Assembly (NCBI GenBank): GCA_022578965.1
Contig: MU400562.1
Coordinates: 124,001 to 188,000, forward strand
Length of the DNA: 64,000 nucleotides
DNA from: Xylaria sp. FL1777
Taxonomy: Eukaryota > Ascomycota > Sordariomycetes > Xylariales > Xylariaceae
Reading direction: 5' to 3'
Shown: in pieces, positions 34,786 through 45,478 of the stretch
Layout of the letters: each line of letters opens with the position of its first letter
Position numbering within the stretch: position 1 is the first letter of the stretch
Position numbers and translations under genes: made by a program
The notes under the pieces: generated by a model
Told to the model about the DNA's origin: nothing
Database searches by the model: none
Seen by the model: the letters and a program-made list of their open reading frames with translations, nothing else

Positions 34786-35213
34786 TCCTATGTTGAATAT
34801 GCCGTATGGAGAAATATATAATGCGTGAAATACGTTGCACTCGCAAGGTCAGACAGCCTGACTAGCCAGGCCAGTTCGTCATCTTATATACCCTGTTGCA
34901 GGTACCTACTCGTCATAGACCTACAGGTACCTCGGTAGGTGAGCATGCCTACTAAGAGGTAGGCTTGTGGTATGATTGTACGGGCCAGATACGGGCCTAC
35001 CGGATAGAACAACCATGTAGTACCTAGGTACTTTGAAGGGCGTGTGGCGCAGCAATACCTTTAAGCCACATCCAAGTACCATCTGGGGAGCTCTCCAAGT
35101 TACATAGAGTGAGCTTAATTGAAACTCAAATCACCAACATCATCCCGCTTCCTATCAACAACGACCATCAAAGCACAGTAGCGCGGCGACTTGACTTGCC
35201 AATCTCTGTCAAA
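34786..35213. promoter_or_regulatory. bidirectional promoter region with ACCTAGGT/GGTACC motifs
   Basis: The 428-bp gap between divergent GST and complex I subunit genes contains many AGGTACCTA, ACCTCGGTAGGT and GTACCTAGGTAC units (34899-35033). No transcription factor is assigned. The regulatory role is inferred from position only. Confidence 0.5.
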
Positions 35214-35764
35214 ATGGCTGGCATACAGCACTACCGTACGTCCCCAAGAACCTAATGGCTCACAACAGAGGTTTCGTCTTCAGTTGCGCGCAGCAAAGAA
35301 CATACCATCTTATTTGCTGACCTCTTTATCACAGGCTTGGCCTTGGACCCGGCCCTCCAGAAGCTGGGGAGTACGTAGATCCTTGAAATCCCTTTCTCCC
35401 TTTCTATCATCGAATACGGAAGACGATATCACGCCGAGACCCCCCCGACGACGAAAGGCGAGATCGCTAACCACCCTCGACAGCCATGACCACGAACCGA
35501 CACAAGTACTTCCGCTGGACGCCGAGAACTGCTGCTCTCACATTTGCATACCTCGTCGTTGCGCCGACCATCGTTGGCGTCATCGCTTACCAGACAGATG
35601 TAAGAGAATCAATATAACCACGCCCAATTCAAATGACGATTCCTCACCCCGTGTGCTTGGCTTTTACCCCACATCACATGGGAGACTGACGCATAGCTTG
35701 CGTTCTATAGGGAAAATACAACTTTCGAGCCAAGAGGAAAGGAGACTTCGTAGCCGAATACTAG
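35214..35764 (+). CDS. NADH:ubiquinone oxidoreductase B15/NDUFB4-like subunit
   Basis: Four small exons are 35214-35235, 35335-35370, 35484-35599 and 35711-35764, giving 75 residues with all phases closing. The start MAGIQHYR LALDPALQKLG is followed by NRHKYFRWTPRTA and a single membrane helix (TAALTFAYLVVAPTIVGVIAYQTD). A basic tail KYNFRAKRKGDFVAEY follows. This matches the small fungal complex I accessory subunits related to mammalian NDUFB4/B15, which sit in the membrane arm of the mitochondrial inner membrane. First exons of 22 and 36 nt make the gene easy to miss. Confidence 0.85.
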
Positions 35765-36973
35765 AAGCGCAAGGGGAAAGATCTACAAACTACTGTCACG
35801 CAAGACAAGATATCGTTCCCCTTTGTACATAAAAGAGCAAAATTCGGTCGACCAATCCCATCAGCTGTCGCGACCTCCCGAGAGAAGAGAATGAGTGAAA
35901 TTAAAAAAAGAGACACCATATTCTTTTGTCTTGTCTTATTCCAGATCATTATGAAACCCGAAACCTTGCCCGGAGATATTCTATCTGTGTACACTACCAC
36001 GCTCGTCTATAACCCAGGTTCCAAACAAGATATGTATGGTGCACCGCTTATGCTATTCCCAGGGACTGGATAGAGAATTATGCTGCGTGTTTAAAACAAT
36101 CCCAAGAATCTTATGATGGGAAGCTCGAACTCGGTAGCTACCAGTCGATGACACCGTAGATAATATGGCCAGCGATATACAGAAAACACTCCCAGTCGAT
36201 GAAGATGGTTCCATTGGCTCCCTAGCGTCTCCTCTCCTTGCGTTATATTCTCCCAGTCTGAAACCTAGTTCTGGGGAATATGATGAACCCTGAATAGTTT
36301 GCTGAACCCAATGCTCTTTCTCGGTGCCTCTCACATCTTCACTGTTATACTTATCTACGGAATCAGGATAGTTACAGTATGTATAATTCGAATCCAGAGT
36401 TAAACAAGCCACTCGGCGGAGAAAATGAGATAGAACGTGACGTAATTCTTTTGAATAATTTCATATTCCAAGGCACCAATAAGGATACAGTGATTCGCCA
36501 ACAATAAGCCATCTGGGAACCTAGTCGTGGAATAGAGCGCATGATAGTCAGTCCTTGAATCACACATAAACAATAAAGGGACCCATATCTCGACACCTTC
36601 GTTTTCCCCTAGCTTACCAAGCGTATTAGCTGACGCGTCTCTGCGTGATCGATTCGACTTTACTGATATTCTGCTTTAGTGTCTATGCCTAGACGTGCCT
36701 AGATATACGCTTGTCCAGCTAGATATAGGCGGCTCTTTCTTACTATAGATATCGCTTGTTGATCTTTTCCCCAAGATTTCCTCCAAGTTTACAATAACAG
36801 CTGTCGGGCCGCAAACCGATGATCTGAGATTTCGCGTGGGCCCGTACTTTGTGTCGTAGTATTCTTCCGACCATGCTATGCGGTCGCGGTTTTAGGATGA
36901 ACGCTGAAGATTCCACTACCCCACCGTCCATCTTTCACCAGCTTCCCTTCGAATAGATGAGGTCTCGTCTTTT
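35765..36973. other. gene-poor stretch with one unexplained open frame
   Basis: Contains the 3' regions of two convergent genes and the minus-strand frame at 36400-36675 described separately. Nothing else was supported. Confidence 0.45.
36400..36675 (-). other. unexplained protein-like open frame
   Basis: A stop-to-stop minus frame of 91 sense codons. It reads VEIWVPLLFMCDSRTDYHAL, then RFPDGLLLANHCILIGALEYE, then NYVTFYLIFSAEWLV and TAA. It has plausible protein composition and a hydrophobic core but only one internal ATG. It may be a last exon or a relic of a larger gene. No family is recognised. Confidence 0.25.
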
Positions 36974-37756
36974 TCAGAATCTGCCTCTATTCCTCGGGCG
37001 CCCAGCTGGGGGCATATCCGGCAACTTTTCGCCTCTCCGCCATTCTCCCGAAGGCACATTGCTCCGAGGACCCCTGGCGTTGAAGTGTTCATACCCGCCT
37101 TTCCCCGGCCCGCCTCTTCCACGACCGTGGCGTATGAAAGAGACATCCCTGTCTCGCGCGGGTTCATTCGGCGCGCTTCCCACAGCAAGTCTCGATTCTC
37201 CGGCTCCCGTACCACGGCCCATCCGCGCGCTCGAGGCCGGAGCTACAGATCCATCGGGGAGCGGCGGTAGAATGGCGCAGGAGATATAATCGCCGACGAC
37301 GAACCGCGCGTCGCTCAGGGTCTTATCAGGATCGGTGTCATCGAGAATCTTCTCGGCGTCAGGGTCCTCAGGGTTGAGACCGGGGCCGCCGTCGCCGATC
37401 ACCACGCTACCTAGCTCTTTCACCGTGTGTTTGTTCAGCATTGCGGCGGGTCCTCGGGTATCCTGGAAGATGAGTCGGAAAGCGAGGCGCGTGCCGATGG
37501 CGGGGTGGGGGAGGAGAGCGCCGTCGGCAGCGGCAATATAATAGGCTAGTTCATCTAACGTGCAGTCGTGCCAAGTGTGAAGAGTCAGGGATGGCGGGAG
37601 AGGAACTGCCCCGAACTCATCAGGCCTGTTGTTCGCGCACTCTTGTTAGTCGATGTCGGTGAACCATTGGCGGCTGCAAAAGATGACGTACCTGTGAAAT
37701 GCACCTGTTCTGTAAAAGAGCTGCAGCGCAAAAGGTGATGTCGTATGGCGGTCCAT
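36974..37756 (-). CDS. SAP18: SAP18-like histone deacetylase complex subunit
   Basis: Exons are 37756-37692 and 37625-36974, phase 2, 238 residues. The conserved SAP18 ubiquitin-like fold spans about residues 1-120: MDRHTTSPFALQLFYRTGAFHR across the junction to PDEFGAVPLPPSLTLHTWHD, CTLDELAYYIAAADG, AIGTRLAFRLIFQDTRG and ELGSVVIGDG. SAP18 joins the Sin3 histone deacetylase complex and the RNA-processing ASAP complex in animals. Fungal homologues are less studied. The C-terminal third is Gly/Arg-rich (SFIRHGRGRGGPGKGGY...RPRNRGRF), an RNA-binding-like tail. The ATG at 37756 was chosen because it directly precedes the domain. The frame is open upstream to about 37840 but without another ATG, so a further 5' exon is possible. 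Confidence 0.88.
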
Positions 37757-38394
37757 AGTGAAGAAGGCCGGTGAGCATTGAATAGTTTTGAGACGATTCA
37801 AGTCGCCCGGAACAGCGACCTGGGCGATGGCAGACAATGCGCCTGGCTCAGGTCATGGCGCGTGGCAACGTGTTCTCATGCATTCGACGTCTCGTGCACG
37901 GCGTGGTTTGTCTGTTGAGTTGTTTGCTATCGAATCCAGGTCGGAGGCTGAAGCATAAAACAAATTAGAAAATCACGGGCTGAGAGAGGTGTTATGTATT
38001 ATATCGTGTAAGCCTGAACGTGATGTGACGATGGTGAGCTTCAGATGCAGAAATGGAGGTGGGACTGTTTAGTATAGGTATAAAGTACCGGTAGGTAATC
38101 CTAGTGTAAATCCTACTCCCGGCCCGCTAGCGCTACTGTAAAGTACCCACAATAATGTCAACTATTGCGCCTTGCTTCTTTAAGGCCAAGACTCCCGACT
38201 ACTCACTATACGTAGATCCAATCTTCCAACTACCACAATAGAACACTCTTGCCCCCCTCTCCCCAGGTCAAACCATTATTTACTAGGGGATCGTATAGAA
38301 AGAGCTTCTCAAGAAACGCCGAATCAAGCCAATCGCTAACAACCCTTTCCGTCATACCGCCTCGTCGGCCCCACCTAATGATCAAAAAAGCAAG
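37757..38394. other. divergent promoter region SAP18/PRP18
   Basis: Gap between divergent genes. It contains TACCGGTAGGTA near 38088 and a pyrimidine-rich leader before PRP18. No gene was seen. Confidence 0.55.
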
Positions 38395-39489
38395 ATGGAC
38401 TTCGCAGCATTAATGTCCAAAGAGATCGCGAAAGCGAGGCCCGCGGACGACAAGAATAACGGCGCCCCCAATAACTCAAACGACAAGAAATACATCCGAC
38501 GCGCCGAGGCCGAAGCCCAAAGGGAAGCCACCTACCGCGCCGAGCAGAAGGCGCTGGAGGAGAAGCGCGCCGCCAAGGCAGCCGAGAAGCGGAAGCGGGA
38601 AGAAGAGGCCGCGGAGGAGGCGCAGATAAGAGAAGACCGACGCCACAGGCTAGCAGAGGAGACGCGGAGGCGGCGCGAGGAGGCCGCTGCGGAAGAAGAG
38701 CGTCGCCGCCGGAAGCGGCTGGGTCTGCCCGAGCTCAGGAGGGAGGACAGCACCGGCACGAGCGACGACACCGATGACAAGGGCGACGGAGGGGAGGAGG
38801 AGGACATACCCGATGAGGAGCTGACGGCCAAGCTGCGAGGGCTCGGGGAGCCGGCGAAGCTGTTCGGCGAGACGCACCGGGCACGCCTGAAGCGGTACAG
38901 GCGTCTCACGACGGTGATGACGGCGGGCCCGATCCCCACGACGCTGCAGCTGGTCGACGAGAAGGACATGAAGGTCTCGGCGGACGCGATGCCGCAGGAC
39001 AAGACGGGCCGGAAATACTTGTTCCGCCAGCTCGCATCCTACTTCACCATGGTGCTGCGCGAGTGGGAGGCCGCCCTGGCGCGGGAGCGGGAGAAACAGG
39101 AGGACACGTTTGCGAGCAAGGCCGCTATCAACGCCATGGTATCAAGCCGTGCCAACATGGTGCCCATGTTCCGCAAGTTCGAGAGCGGCGATCTCGACGA
39201 CGATATCCTCAAGCCCATTGTGGAGATTGTCCAGGCTGCTCAGGAGCGGCGCTACGTCGATGCCAACGATGGGTACCTGCGGCTGAGCATCGGGAAGGCC
39301 GCCTGGCCCATCGGTGTCACCATGGTGGGTATTCATGAGAGAAGCGCACGCGAGAAGCTTCATAATGGCGAGAGAGGTCATGTCATGGGCGACGAGGTTA
39401 CAAGGAAGTACTTGCAAAGCATCAAAAGATGCTTGACCTTCGCTCAAGTGCGCTGGCCACCAGAAGATTTAAGACAATTGATGGGGTAG
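38395..39489 (+). CDS. PRP18: pre-mRNA-splicing factor 18
   Basis: Single exon, 364 residues. The N-terminus MDFAALMSKEIAKA leads to a splicing-factor motif region (KKYIRRAEAEAQREATY) and a long charged helix rich in Arg/Glu/Ala (about 40-115, likely coiled coil). DEELTAKLRGLGEPAKLFGET follows, the conserved Prp18/Prp4-shared segment. The C-terminal Prp18 domain (about 205-355) has KYLFRQLASYFTMVLREWE, DDILKPIVEIVQAAQERRYVDANDGYLRLSIGKAAWPIGVTMVGIHERSA and the ending FAQVRWPPEDLRQLMG; this conserved loop region binds Slu7. Prp18 acts in the second catalytic step of splicing, docking the 3' splice site. Lack of introns contrasts with its neighbours. Confidence 0.97.
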   Translation: MDFAALMSKEIAKARPADDKNNGAPNNSNDKKYIRRAEAEAQREATYRAEQKALEEKRAAKAAEKRKREEEAAEEAQIREDRRHRLAEETRRRREEAAAEEERRRRKRLGLPELRREDSTGTSDDTDDKGDGGEEEDIPDEELTAKLRGLGEPAKLFGETHRARLKRYRRLTTVMTAGPIPTTLQLVDEKDMKVSADAMPQDKTGRKYLFRQLASYFTMVLREWEAALAREREKQEDTFASKAAINAMVSSRANMVPMFRKFESGDLDDDILKPIVEIVQAAQERRYVDANDGYLRLSIGKAAWPIGVTMVGIHERSAREKLHNGERGHVMGDEVTRKYLQSIKRCLTFAQVRWPPEDLRQLMG

Positions 39490-39871
39490 AGAAATAGATT
39501 ATCAACGATACATTTATCATTGTTTCTCTTATACGCTAATCCGTGTATAGCAGGCCTCTATCTCGCCTGAAACACAATGCCACCGATTTCTAAGCCACCT
39601 CGATTGATCTTGGCGTGATATCTCTGGTTCCAGCAATGACTAGGCTCCGGAGCTTGACATTCCTCCAGTTCCGCGTCACCTTCCGCAGTAGCTATTTGAT
39701 CACATGGTTCCGGGTCACCACGTAATCTCGAACCATGACGTCTTTTCTAGCATCCAATCCATACTCTTGCTAAAGAGTATCAGCTCTGCGTAATTAGGCA
39801 TCGTCTTATAACGCCGCATTGTCGTTTCAACTTAGATCAGTTCCACTTCTATTGTCATACAACCCTCCCGT
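39490..39871. other. convergent 3' region between PRP18 and CSN1
   Basis: Presumed untranslated ends of two convergent genes. No other feature was seen. Confidence 0.6.
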
Positions 39872-41596
39872 CTAACTCGCACCCTCGACCACTAAATTCG
39901 ATTCATTCCCAATGTCATCGAGAAGAATTTCGCCAAGGCCAGGCAAGCTGCTAGCACCGGCGGCACCAACAAGCCCCTTTCGATTCGATCCCTTTACCTC
40001 AAGGTCGGCAGCGGCGAGGCTCATACGGCGGATGCGTTCCAAAGCCTCTCTCCTGTAGTCCTTGATAGTCTTCAATGCGTCCATTTGCATTGCTACGCGG
40101 GGCTCACTCGAGATCATAACGACGAGCTAACCACCAGTATTAGCATCAAGTTCCTGATCTGTCGTACATCAAACCTACCTTGTCAATCGTATTAATTCGT
40201 GCCTTTAATGCTCCACTTTTAATCATTGATATTAACTCCTCTTCGAGACTTTCCTCGGGCTTTGCGAAGACGGCGTTCATGCTGTCTAAGGTTACACAGG
40301 AGAAGGGAACAAGGTATTGAACGATGCATTTCTTGCGGATAAGCCTGAAAATCTTGGGAATGTGCTTTTGTAGATATATGTCGAGAAGGTAGTCAGAGCG
40401 ATACCGCTCAAGAATCTCTAGACATGCCGAATAGCGGCAGTTAACGAACATGGAGACGGCTTTGCGAATCTGAGGCTCCAGCTCGAGGTAGTTTCTAAAC
40501 GAAGAATTATCAAGGACTTTGTGCTGTAATTCGTCTCGGTCCATTGAGGCAAGCGCCAGTAATCCGCCGTAGGTTGCGACGTCGTTAGAACTCGCAACGT
40601 CGTTGTATCGTTGACAGTGAGTAGGGTCTCCCGCATCCAGAAAGCACTTAGCTGCCTCAGCATACTTCTCGGAACCGAGATACGCCAGCCCGGCCACCAT
40701 CCTCTGGTAAGGCTGTTCGATGCTCATCTCCTCTGGTGTTATGTTAGGAGGCATAAATTTATTCACGTTCGCTAAGATTCCAGCCCAGTCATGCTTCTGT
40801 AGCATAACGCTATTGATATGTTTACCGGCATCAATGACATGAGATATGGTGCTTGCATCAGGTCGCATCTTAGCGTAAGCCTCGGCCGCGCCGTTAAGGT
40901 TACCGATGTCTTCTAGGTGTTCGCCGAGGTCACGATGACCAATCTAGTGGGCATGTGATCAGCCGATGCTCGCATGCTCTTCGTATGATAACAGGCCCAT
41001 ACCCTAATACTCTCTTTGATAAGGTTGTTCTTATAACCTTTCAGCTCGGCTTCCAGCTGATGGGTGAGAGTCTTATTCAGTTTCCCGGTATTGTTGACCC
41101 AAGCATCATCAAACTGGGCTTCCGGCTCGTTAGGACCGGCCAACCGGATACATTCCCAGGCGTCGCGATACCGTTGCACGTCTTTTCCCTTCTTGGCCTC
41201 TGTGACGGCGGCCTTTAGAGCGTCGAGGCACAGCGGTACGGAGCACTGGCCGATCAGGAGAAGTCGATCGAAACGAGTACGGCCTAGAGGGGCAATACGT
41301 CGTAGTGAGCTTTAGAAAATCCAGGGTAGGACGAGCAGGGACAGGGGCAGAAGCAGGAGCAGGAGCAAGGAGCAGGAGCCAGTATAGCTCGTGACACAAT
41401 CTCTATGACGAACGGACCTTTATAGTTGGCGATGTAGAGCTCGAGGTCGAATTTAGGCACATCTATCAGAGAAGCCAAGTCAGCACAGCTGGAGAAGCTC
41501 TGGCTAGGGATGGTTGAAAGGGAAGGGCATGCCTTTGACAATGATGCTACCCTGGTCCTCCATGGCGGTAAAGAAGGGAAGGAGACTGGAAGCCAT
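39872..41596 (-). CDS. CSN1: COP9 signalosome subunit 1
   Basis: Five exons are 41596-41551, 41462-41418 (45 nt), 41283-41003, 40943-40179 and 40126-39872, giving 463 residues with all phases closing. Motifs are characteristic of CSN1/GPS1: PKFDLELYIANYKGRTRFDRLLLIGQCSVPLCLDAL; an Rpn7-type helical repeat region (RYRDAWECIRLAGPNEPEA, LEAELKGYKNNLIKESIR, IGHRDLGEHLEDIG); then a PCI domain (about 270-400; VPFSCVTLDSMNAVF, EEELISMIKSGALKARINTIDK). CSN removes Nedd8 from cullins and so controls SCF ligases, development and secondary metabolism in fungi. Subunit 1 is a scaffold. Intron 2 uses the unusual donor GTCCGT and is filled with GCTCCTG repeats. The leader upstream of the ATG is rich in CT/GA repeats. 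Confidence 0.95.
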
Positions 41597-42908
41597 AATG
41601 GCGATGACAGACAAGGCGAATCCGGGTGTATCCAGAGCTCTACGAGGACGTGTTCGGTGATGATACGAGAGAGAGGGAGAGAAAGAGAGAGAGCGAGAGC
41701 GAGTGACGGTCAAGTCAAATCTCGGGCAGGTGTAGTATAGGCTCGTCGATCGCTTTCTCCGACATGCAGGAGCACACAGAGAGCATGTACAAGCCTAGAT
41801 AGAGGTTGGGTAGGCGGACGCCTTTGCGGTCGTATCCGAGACTGACCAGCAGAGCGGTGGTTTGTTTGGATGCCTTAAGTTGAGTGCATCCAGGTAGGTA
41901 AGGTAGATACTACGAACTAAAGTGCATCTCTCGTCTGCAGTACCTACACCTAGGTACAGGTACGCAATACTCAGGTCAGGCACGGTAAGGGAGATAGGTA
42001 CTAGACAGCACCAGGTTTGAGCCAGGTAGGTGGCGGGGTAGCTACAGAGATACTGTACCTAGGTACCTAGGTAGGTACTAGTAATACTGTAATACCGATG
42101 GGTTTATGAAAAGATAAGCTGCCCCTCACACAGTACCTATGTAGGTATGTAGGTAGGTAGGTACTTTGTGCGGCGGCTTTACGCAGTAGCTAGTACCTGC
42201 TTTTGCGGAGACATTTAGCACGGGCCAAACCAAAAGTAAATAGAGGTACGAATTATATTTCCATAACAATACGCCTTCGGGAGTCCTCTGCAAGTCTCAT
42301 ATAAGTCTACCTAGGTAGGTAATATAATGATTCGTAGGCAACCTTCTTTTCATTTAGCGAAGATTTGCCAGGTATATCCTACGATAAACACAGAAAGCAA
42401 ACGCGTTTACACGTAAGAAGATAGAGTAACCGCCAAAGTTGCTACACTGTTCACATAAGGGCATGCATAGTTTCTTATATAGAGAAGATCGGGGACACCA
42501 ATACTCATTGTAGGGCGTGCGACGAATCGGTCATCGTGGTGTTGAGATTGTAAAACGGGTAGGTTGTCGTCTAGGGTAAGTAAATGTGTGAAAATGCACG
42601 AGTAATCGGCCAGTTGTCTTCCATTTCAATCCTTCGCAGTAGAAGTTAGAGCAGCTCGTTCTGCACCGCCACGGTTAAGCCACCGCTCTCATAACCTAAC
42701 CTAATCAAGATTAGTGTGCCTTCGACACGACAAGAGTCTGCACGGTCCACATAAAGTGGGCCTCTCAGCCCACTGCCTTCATTTTGATCCCACAATTGCA
42801 GGGTGTTTCGCTCTTGAATTCTCCTGGACACTGAACACCTTCATACCAACACCTCCCGAGCTCGACCTCCTTCAATAACACACAGAGTATCTCTCATACA
42901 CTGTCAAA
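41597..42908. promoter_or_regulatory. 1.3 kb divergent promoter region CSN1/RPL21, dense ACCTAGGT motifs
   Basis: Begins with a GA-rich tract (41669-41705, the CSN1 leader). Then, at 41889-42072, 42131-42166 and 42306-42324, it carries the densest cluster of ACCTAGGT, GGTACCTAGGTACC and (AGGT)n units in the window. No gene was seen. Confidence 0.55.
41889..42324. repeat. cluster of palindromic ACCTAGGT/AGGTACCT units
   Basis: Contains runs such as GTACCTAGGTACCTAGGTAG (42055-42074) and ATGTAGGTAGGTAGGTACTT (42147-42166). Every unit is its own reverse complement or nearly so. Confidence 0.85.
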
Positions 42909-43538
42909 ATGGGTCACGCTGCCGGCCTTCGCGCCGGAACGAGGGTATGGACAGCTCTGTCGTTTCTCCGTCGTTCAAACTAACCTGTTGCGCAGTATGC
43001 CTTCAGCAGAGACTACCGCAAGAAGGGATCGATTCCCCTCACTGTGTACATGCGACAGTATCATGTGGGAGACTTCGTGGATATCAAGGCCAACGGTGCT
43101 GTGCAGAAGGGGTAAGTGGCAGCCCATCCATTCCCCGTCTCTGTTAACATGGTGTCACAGCATGCCTCATAAAACCTACCATGGCAAGGTAATCTCTCTC
43201 GGTGCCTCAGATCCAGATCAACACTAACTCGACAGACCGGTATTGTCTACAACGTTACCAAGTCGGCCGTAGGGGTGATTGTCAAGAAGAAAGTGGGAAA
43301 CCGATACCTCGAGAAGCGCGTGAACCTGCGCGTTGAGCATGTCCAACCTTCACGATCAAGAGACGATTTCCTCCGACGGGTCAAAGCGAATGCCGAGGCC
43401 AAGAAGAAGGCCCGCGCGGAGGGCATTACGGTCCAGGTTAAACGACAGCCAACCCTACCCCGTGGCGCAACCACTGTGTCAATGACTGACAACCTCCCCG
43501 AGACTGTCACCCCTCTTGCCTACGAGACCACGATCTAA
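42909..43538 (+). CDS. RPL21: 60S ribosomal protein eL21
   Basis: Four exons are 42909-42944 (12 codons), 42996-43111, 43161-43188 (28 nt) and 43236-43538. They sum to exactly 160 residues, the universal length of eL21. The sequence [59 protein letters not shown] and [24 protein letters not shown] is diagnostic. It is a structural protein of the large cytosolic ribosomal subunit. An intron early in the gene, within the first 40 nt, is typical of fungal ribosomal-protein genes and often matters for expression. The leader is short and pyrimidine-rich. Confidence 0.98.
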
Positions 43539-44675
43539 ATACCGCGGGTGATACATGGTTTGGTGTTGGGGAACAAGGGCATAAAAAGGTTATGGAACTG
43601 CGCACTCGGCCGAAACAATGAGGAGGCGGCAAAGACGTCTCGTCCAGGTCACTACGATACATACTTCTTTCTGTTGCGGGAATGTCTAGGTAAACACGAA
43701 CCTAGACTAGGTAGCGGAATTGACATTGACATAAAAAGTCAAACACATGCGTCTCAATGATGTCTCTAAGCCCATTGAGGCTCGCTCTCATGCCGTGCCG
43801 TTCTACTTCGCAGTGGCTTTAAATCAGTAAAACGACGAGCTCTGTCAAAAAGCCGACAGAAACGTGCGCCCCACTCCAGCCCCATCCTGCCCTAGAAACC
43901 CCGAAGTTTACCCAGCCACCCCATCAGCCACATTGGAGATACACATGTACAGATACATAGATACCTACCTAGGTAGGTACTTACCTAAGGTACTCAGTAA
44001 CCACGTATATACGTAGGAGATTCTGTTTTCAGATTCAACATCGAAACCTATCGGTAATAATAAATACTTACCTAGCACAAATTTAGGGATATTTTCTATG
44101 CAACTAACTAGCCATTCCTTTCCTTATTTGATCTAAGCGTACAGTTCGTTGACGATAGCTTTTTTGTATCTTAGAGGAACCTGCTGCGGTAGGAAACCTT
44201 AAGAGAAGAGTAATAAAGTATAGGATGACTGTTAATCCCGGAGAAGAACCACGGGATAGATGGTCTTGACGGAGGCAGCGTCTAACTCCCCGATAGGACG
44301 TGGTGAAATCCGACCGAGCGCTTAACCTTCTAGCAAAGAAAAGCACCTAACTAGCGAATAGTCTCAAGATTAATGTTGTCTTCTATCTTAAGAGAGATGA
44401 GTACAATACTAACTTTAGCGTCTTCAACCTACCTACCTTGACTAGATCGATATCGGATTCATAACTGTTGATAGATTTAATATTTCGACTGATTGACTGG
44501 GTATCATAATTTGGGAGTTGCTTGTTAATGTTTCTATACAGGCTCTCAACTTTACCGCCGGCATACATGAAGCGTCGAATGGGAGCTGAGCATTTCGAAG
44601 ACCGAGACCTATCGTTCACGAAGCTGCGTTATCATCTCTCAGATGATCCAACTATACCTATCTACCTAGGTAGGC
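43539..44675. other. gene-free stretch with ACCTAGGT motifs
   Basis: Presumed RPL21 3' region, a motif cluster TACCTACCTAGGTAGGTACT (43962-43981) plus neighbours to 44003, and AT-rich DNA. Minus frames at 44104-44346 and 44383-44619 are weakly protein-like but unrecognised. A second palindrome (44655-44675) abuts the broken membrane-protein gene. Confidence 0.5.
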
Positions 44676-45435
44676 CTACTCTTGTGCAAAAGTGGCCTTG
44701 CCCGCCCCGTCTCGAATCAGGAGATGGTTTGGGCTCAGAGCGGCACTAGTGTTAAGCATGACGTCGAAGACAATTTGCAGTGTTGAGAATAGTTGATCGT
44801 CAGCATCAGTCGCCGGCAGCGAATAGTTGAGGAATCCTGTTTGTTCGGTCAAGTTCTTGATTTGTGACGAGATGTCGGCACAAGAATGACAGGCCGCAAC
44901 GCTAGAAAACATTCCAAAGGTACAGTTTCCTGATGGACAAGTGGTGGTCACCAGTGATGGAATATAATTAGGTGGATTGACAAGGCCGGCGTTGATGGCA
45001 ACAGCCATGGGACTATCTATTTCGCTCTATAGGATATGAGTGAGACTCCTTGATAGATGAGGAGCGAGTAAGCAGCTTACTTCAAGCGCACCGGTATGAC
45101 CACCAGTTGCATAGTAGGCATTGGTACGGGCAACGAACGCCATCAATATGTCACTTTCCCGTTTACATTCTACCACGCTCACAAGCTGCTGTGAAAATGG
45201 GTCTAACACGGCTACAAGTATTGTAAGTATGGCAGCAAACTTTGCAAAGTTGTTTATAATGTCCCTGTAATAGTCAGACACTGATGGCCTTATAGGTTGT
45301 CAATGAGCCATGATGTCTTGCTTACCACTTCAGACATAGACCCCAGAGCACCACGGCTGGCATTATCAAAGTCGTCTAGATCTACGAGCCGTCTGGGCTC
45401 TCTTTGAAACCATTGCCATTTAAGTTGACTGATCC
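44676..45435 (-). pseudogene. truncated DUF3176-type membrane protein gene
   Basis: Three coding blocks resemble the middle of fungal DUF3176 proteins (about 600 residues, several membrane helices, extracellular Cys-rich part). They are ISQLKWQWFQREPRRLVDLDDFDNASRG (from an acceptor at 45436); NNFAKFAAILTILVAVLDPFSQQLVSVVECK (about 45270-45080); and, after an intron, NPPNYIPSLVTTTCPSGNCTFGMFSSVAACHSCADIS. The last block ends at TAG 44678-44676. The N-terminal membrane helices are not found upstream and the C-terminal extracellular domain and last helix are absent. The first two blocks do not join in a consistent phase. The end lies directly beside a CTACCTAGGTAGG palindrome. I read this as a decayed, truncated gene. 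Confidence 0.7.
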
Positions 45436-45478
45436 CTAGAAATGTGTGGCTTAATATCAATATGTGTTGCGAGGACAA

